Shown: positions 61,012 to 64,000 of the stretch, piece after piece
Position numbering within the stretch: the first letter of the stretch is position 1
How the letters are laid out: each line of letters starts with the position of its first letter
Source of the DNA: Streptomyces cylindrosporus
GTDB taxonomy: Bacteria; Actinomycetota; Actinomycetes; Streptomycetales; Streptomycetaceae
NCBI RefSeq assembly: GCF_022698165.1
Contig: NZ_JALDAY010000002.1
Location: 124,001-188,000 of the forward strand
DNA length: 64,000 bases
Reading direction: 5' to 3'
Notes under the pieces: generated by a model
The model's input: only the letters and a program-made list of their open reading frames with translations
Told to the model about the DNA's origin: nothing
The model's database searches: none
Made by a program: the position numbers and the translations under genes

Positions 61012-62199
61012 ATGCAGTTCGGGATCTTCTCCGTCAGTGATGTGACCCGCGATCCGGTCACCGGATACACGCCGAGCGAGGCCGAGCGGATCGACGATGT
61101 CGTCGAGATGGCTCGCCACGCCGACGAGGCGGGATTGGACGTGTTCGCGATCGGCGAGCATCACAACCCACCGTTCTTCGACTCCTCGCCCACGACTCTG
61201 CTGGCCGCGATCGCCGCGACGACCAGAGGCATCACGTTGTCGACGTCGACGACGCTGATCACCACCAACGACCCGGTGAAGATCGCCGAGGATTACGCGA
61301 TGCTGCAGCACCTGGCCAAGGGGCGGCTCGACCTGATGCTCGGGCGTGGCAACACCGGCCCGGTCTACCCGTGGTTCGGCAAGGACATCCGCAAGGGAGT
61401 CCACCTGGCCTTGGAGAACTACAACCTGCTGCACCGGCTGTGGCGGGAGGACGTGGTGGACTGGGACGGCGAGTTCCGCACCCCGCTGCAGGGCTTCACC
61501 TCCACCCCGCGCCCACTGGACGACGTCCCGCCGTTCGTGTGGCACGGCTCCATCCGCACCCCCGAGATAGCCGAGCAGGCTGCCTACTACGGCAACGGCT
61601 TCTTCGCCAACAACATCCTGGCGCCCAACGGCCACTTCAAGCCGCTGGTCGACCTCTACCGAAAGCGCTACGAGCACTACGGCCACGGGCGGGCCCAGGA
61701 CGCCATCGTCGGTCTGGGCGGGCAAGCGTACATCGCCAAGCGCTCACAGGACGCCTACGCCGAGTACCGCCCGTACTTCGACAACAACGCGCACGGCATC
61801 CGGATCCCGCTGGAGGACTGGGTGAACGCGACGCCGTCGAGCGTGGGAAGCCCGCAGGAGATCATCGACAAGACCCTCGGCTTCCACGAGATCTTCGGCG
61901 ACTACCAGCGGCAGCTGTGGGTGGTCGACAACGGCGGGCTGCCGCAGTCCGCAGTGCTCAAGCAGATCGACCTGCTGGCCGAGGAGGTCGTCCCGGTGCT
62001 GCGCAAGGAATTGGCCGCACGCCGCGCACCCGGTGTGCCCGAGGCGGCGCCGACCCATGCCGACCTGGTGCGTGCCAAGTACGGTGACCGACCTGCCCGT
62101 CAGCCGCGCCCCAACGCCAACCGCGGCGACAACACCGCCGGCACCTCGCCCTACCAGGACAGCGACCCGGACAAGGTCGCCGTCCACCCCTCCCTGTGA
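61012..62199 (+). CDS. LLM-class flavin-dependent monooxygenase (CE1758-like)
   Basis: 395 residues, a luciferase-like TIM barrel: MQFGIFSVSDVTRD, DVFAIGEHHNPPFFDSSPTTLLAAIAATT, TTLITTNDPVKIAEDYAMLQHLAKGRLDLMLGRGNTGPVYPWFGKD. It uses reduced FMN supplied by the reductase encoded two genes downstream, a pairing I know as CE1758/CE1759. It probably hydroxylates or cleaves an aromatic related to the UbiD substrate. Starts at ATG 61012; overlaps the marR start by 4 bp. Confidence 0.9.
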   Translation: MQFGIFSVSDVTRDPVTGYTPSEAERIDDVVEMARHADEAGLDVFAIGEHHNPPFFDSSPTTLLAAIAATTRGITLSTSTTLITTNDPVKIAEDYAMLQHLAKGRLDLMLGRGNTGPVYPWFGKDIRKGVHLALENYNLLHRLWREDVVDWDGEFRTPLQGFTSTPRPLDDVPPFVWHGSIRTPEIAEQAAYYGNGFFANNILAPNGHFKPLVDLYRKRYEHYGHGRAQDAIVGLGGQAYIAKRSQDAYAEYRPYFDNNAHGIRIPLEDWVNATPSSVGSPQEIIDKTLGFHEIFGDYQRQLWVVDNGGLPQSAVLKQIDLLAEEVVPVLRKELAARRAPGVPEAAPTHADLVRAKYGDRPARQPRPNANRGDNTAGTSPYQDSDPDKVAVHPSL

Positions 62200-62732
62200 C
62201 CACCACCGGCGCGGGGCCAGGCACCGGCGCGGGACACGGAGCCAGCGCCCCGGGGCAGGCCATCGGGGCATGGGAGAGCCTCTTCCGCGCGCAGGTGGCG
62301 CTGGCACGGGAGTTCGCCGCCGGGAACATCTGGGACGAACTCTCACCGTACGAGTACGACGTCCTGTACACCCTGTCCACCGCCCCCGAAGGACTCCGTT
62401 CGACGGAGCTCAACCGCCTGGTCCTGCTCACCCAGTCGGGCGTCTCCCGGATGATCGCCCGTCTCAACGATCGCGGGCTGATAGAGCGCCGCACCGATCC
62501 CGACGACGCTCGTGCCCACCGGATCGCCCTCACCGAGGCAGGCCACGAACTGCAGCGCGCCGTCGGCCGGCGACACGCCAGGCAGATCGTCCAGGCCATG
62601 ACCCGCGCACTCGACGCCGACAGCCTGCGGCAGCTCGACGAACTGTGCACCAAGCTGCGCACCGCCGCCGATGCCGCGTCCGAGGCCAGAAACTCGACAA
62701 CAGATACTGAAAAGGATCACGAGACCCCATGA
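62196..62732 (+). CDS. MarR-family regulator
   Basis: 178 residues from GTG 62196 (GTGA overlap). A winged helix is visible: LSPYEYDVLYTLSTAPEGLRSTELNRLVLLTQSGVSRMIARLNDRGLIERRTDPDDARAHRIALTEAG. MarR proteins commonly sense phenolic acids. It sits within the monooxygenase operon and may control both divergent operons through the site at 60940-60959. Confidence 0.92.
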   Translation: MTTTGAGPGTGAGHGASAPGQAIGAWESLFRAQVALAREFAAGNIWDELSPYEYDVLYTLSTAPEGLRSTELNRLVLLTQSGVSRMIARLNDRGLIERRTDPDDARAHRIALTEAGHELQRAVGRRHARQIVQAMTRALDADSLRQLDELCTKLRTAADAASEARNSTTDTEKDHETP

Positions 62733-63451
62733 CCACCGATATCGAAGAGCCCCGCACCATCGTCGTGGTAAGTGCGGGCGTGAGCGATCCGTCCTCGTCC
62801 AGGCTGCTGGCGGACCGGCTGGCACAGAAGACACACGACCTGCTCCACGCCCACGGAATCGAGTCCCGCATCACCACGATCGAACTGCGCACCCTGGTGG
62901 ACGAGATCGGCCGGGCGACCGTGGCCGGCTTCGTGGGCGAGGGGCTGCGTCCCGCGATCGAGCACCTCGCCGCCGCCGACGCCGTGATCACCGCGACTCC
63001 CGTGTACAAGGCCGGTGTCAGCGGCCTGTTCAAGTCCTTCGTCGACCTCCTGGACAACGATCTGCTGATCGCCAAGCCCGTTGCCGTCACCGCGACCGCC
63101 GGCAGTGCTCGGCACGCCCTGGTGCCCGACGAGCAGATGCGCCCGCTCTTCGCCTACATGCGGGCGTTGGTGACGCCGACCGCGCTCTTCGCAGCCCCGG
63201 AGGACTGGGGCGACGGGGCGTTGGGGGATCGCATCGCCCGAGCCGCCACCGAACTGGCTGCACTGATCGAGAGCGGCGTCTCCCGGTCCGTCGTGGACGG
63301 AACCTGGTCTCGCTATCAACACCAGTTCGGCAGCTCTGCGCAGCGGAGCGGTCGAGCCGTCGAACCGGGCGAGATCGATTTCGACACGGACCTCATGCGT
63401 CTCGCGACCGGTGGCAGGGCCACGGCAGCCGCAGTTCCTCAACGCAGTTGA
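62729..63451 (+). CDS. NADPH-dependent FMN reductase (CE1759-like)
   Basis: 240 residues with a flavodoxin-like fold: TIVVVSAGVSDPSSSRLLADRLAQ (phosphate loop), DAVITATPVYKAGVSGLFKSFVDLLD, KPVAVTATAGSARHALV. It supplies reduced FMN to the luciferase-like monooxygenase. ATG overlaps the marR stop (ATGA). Last gene of this operon, followed by a terminator. Confidence 0.92.
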   Translation: MTTDIEEPRTIVVVSAGVSDPSSSRLLADRLAQKTHDLLHAHGIESRITTIELRTLVDEIGRATVAGFVGEGLRPAIEHLAAADAVITATPVYKAGVSGLFKSFVDLLDNDLLIAKPVAVTATAGSARHALVPDEQMRPLFAYMRALVTPTALFAAPEDWGDGALGDRIARAATELAALIESGVSRSVVDGTWSRYQHQFGSSAQRSGRAVEPGEIDFDTDLMRLATGGRATAAAVPQRS

Positions 63452-63534
63452 TCCGCGGGGCCACCGCACCTGTGGCACCTGTCCCAGAATCGGACCCCCT
63501 CGACACGGTCCCCAAAAGTTGACCCTGCGACGGA

Positions 63535-63567
63535 GAAGGCCGGCACACCAGTAGGGTGCCGGCCTTC
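63535..63567. terminator. Bidirectional terminator
   Basis: GAAGGCCGGCAC (63535-63546) pairs perfectly with GTGCCGGCCTTC (63556-63567) over a 9-nt loop, between the convergent reductase and tannase-family genes. Confidence 0.85.
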
Positions 63568-63573
63568 CAGCGC

Positions 63574-64000
63574 CTATGCGGTACCGTCGCGTTCGGTCAG
63601 CCAGGTACGCGTCGGCCGGCACACCAACTTGCCGTTCACGACCTTGCACCAGGTCTGGTAACCGTGGGAGTACAGCCGCTTGCCGAGCCAGTTGTAGGCA
63701 TCGGCGCCAGGACGGGTCGACGGGGTGTAGGGCTCGAAGTTCGCGGCGTCGTCGACGCTGCCCGTGCCGTCGTAGCGGGCGACCTTCGGGTACGGGTACA
63801 CCGGGCGGGTACGAGTCACCGTGCCGTTGGTGATGTTGGACGCGACGATCTTGCCGGGCTTGGTCGCTGTCTCCGCCCAGGCCATCACCGGGGTGAGGAC
63901 GTCGAAAGCGTTCGGTCCGTTGCCGCCGCCGCAGTGCGCGACACCCGGGAACATGTAGAGCTTGGCGAAGCGGTCGGCCGTCTTCGTCCCCATCGTCTTG
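63574..64000 (-). CDS. C-terminal part of a tannase/feruloyl-esterase family hydrolase (partial)
   Basis: The frame enters from the right edge. About 142 C-terminal residues include ADRFAKLYMFPGVAHCGGGNGPNAFDVLTPVMAW, the His-Cys region around the catalytic histidine of tannase/feruloyl esterases, and WCKVVNGKLVCRPTRTWL with a likely disulfide. The enzyme would hydrolyse aromatic esters, probably outside the cell. This would feed phenolic acids to the adjacent UbiD module. Confidence 0.85.
   Translation of the reverse strand, partial: KTMGTKTADRFAKLYMFPGVAHCGGGNGPNAFDVLTPVMAWAETATKPGKIVASNITNGTVTRTRPVYPYPKVARYDGTGSVDDAANFEPYTPSTRPGADAYNWLGKRLYSHGYQTWCKVVNGKLVCRPTRTWLTERDGTA

Noticed and set aside
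1..64000. CRISPR arrays, rRNA and tRNA genes
   Set aside because: No regularly spaced repeats, ribosomal RNA stretches or tRNA cloverleaf-like sequences were recognised on either strand by eye; a tRNA at attL was specifically looked for and not seen.

Overview
The window is high-GC actinobacterial DNA and looks like a Streptomyces chromosome. The support is the codon bias, a complete conservon operon (cvnA-D), a WhiB protein, two DUF317 proteins and typical Streptomyces neighbours (DUF429, VOC/AraC pair, TetR). From about 8.81 kb onward the chromosome is interrupted by a large integrative and conjugative element (ICE). It enters a metallo-beta-lactamase-fold hydrolase gene, whose 3' part remains at 8394-8810, and a large serine recombinase lies just inside. 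The other half of that gene, and so the right attachment site, is not in the window.

Region 1 (1-8.8 kb), chromosome: cytidine-deaminase-like enzyme, TetR regulator with a probable operator, conservon cvnABCD plus a GAF protein, VOC/AraC pair, cupin, DUF429 protein, truncated hydrolase. Region 2 (8.8-13.2 kb): attL, serine integrase, a DUF91/DUF5655 gene split by an in-frame amber codon, and a solitary DNA methyltransferase. Region 3 (13.2-34.8 and 43.6-44.7 kb, + strand): a long conjugation operon. It encodes an NlpC/P60 cell-wall hydrolase, small membrane proteins, a VirB6-like channel protein, a PrgI/VirB4-N-like protein, a VirB4-like ATPase, a VirD4-like coupling ATPase and many accessory proteins (DnaB-N-only protein, RelE-like protein, DUF4913, DUF317, winged-helix). 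Region 4 (34.9-43.6 kb): small decaying minus-strand genes interrupted by three nested mobile elements, an IS21-type IS holding an ISL3-type IS holding a 3.5-kb two-tyrosine-recombinase unit. Region 5 (52.25 down to 44.7 kb, - strand): replication and mobilization operon with a putative initiator carrying iteron-like repeats, DnaC-like loader, WhiB, DUF2637 membrane protein, MobC and relaxase. Region 6 (53-64 kb): XRE regulator, amidohydrolase, membrane protein, ImmA/IrrE-like metalloprotease, PPOX flavoprotein, and an aromatic-acid module (UbiD, two UbiX, luciferase-like monooxygenase, MarR, FMN reductase, tannase-family esterase). It may be ICE cargo, because no attR precedes it.

The most interesting signal is a shared C-terminal tail. 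Ten accessory proteins of the conjugation operon and the relaxase all carry an AAxxRS-like motif 26-33 residues before the stop, followed by an Ala/Pro/Thr-rich stretch and usually a basic last few residues. The structural and ATPase components of the secretion channel lack it. Since a relaxase is by definition moved through the channel, I propose the tail is a type IV secretion signal and that this ICE injects a set of proteins into the recipient with its DNA. A second notable signal is a duplicated, covarying hairpin leader placed exactly 36 nt before the first ATG of both divergent ICE operons.
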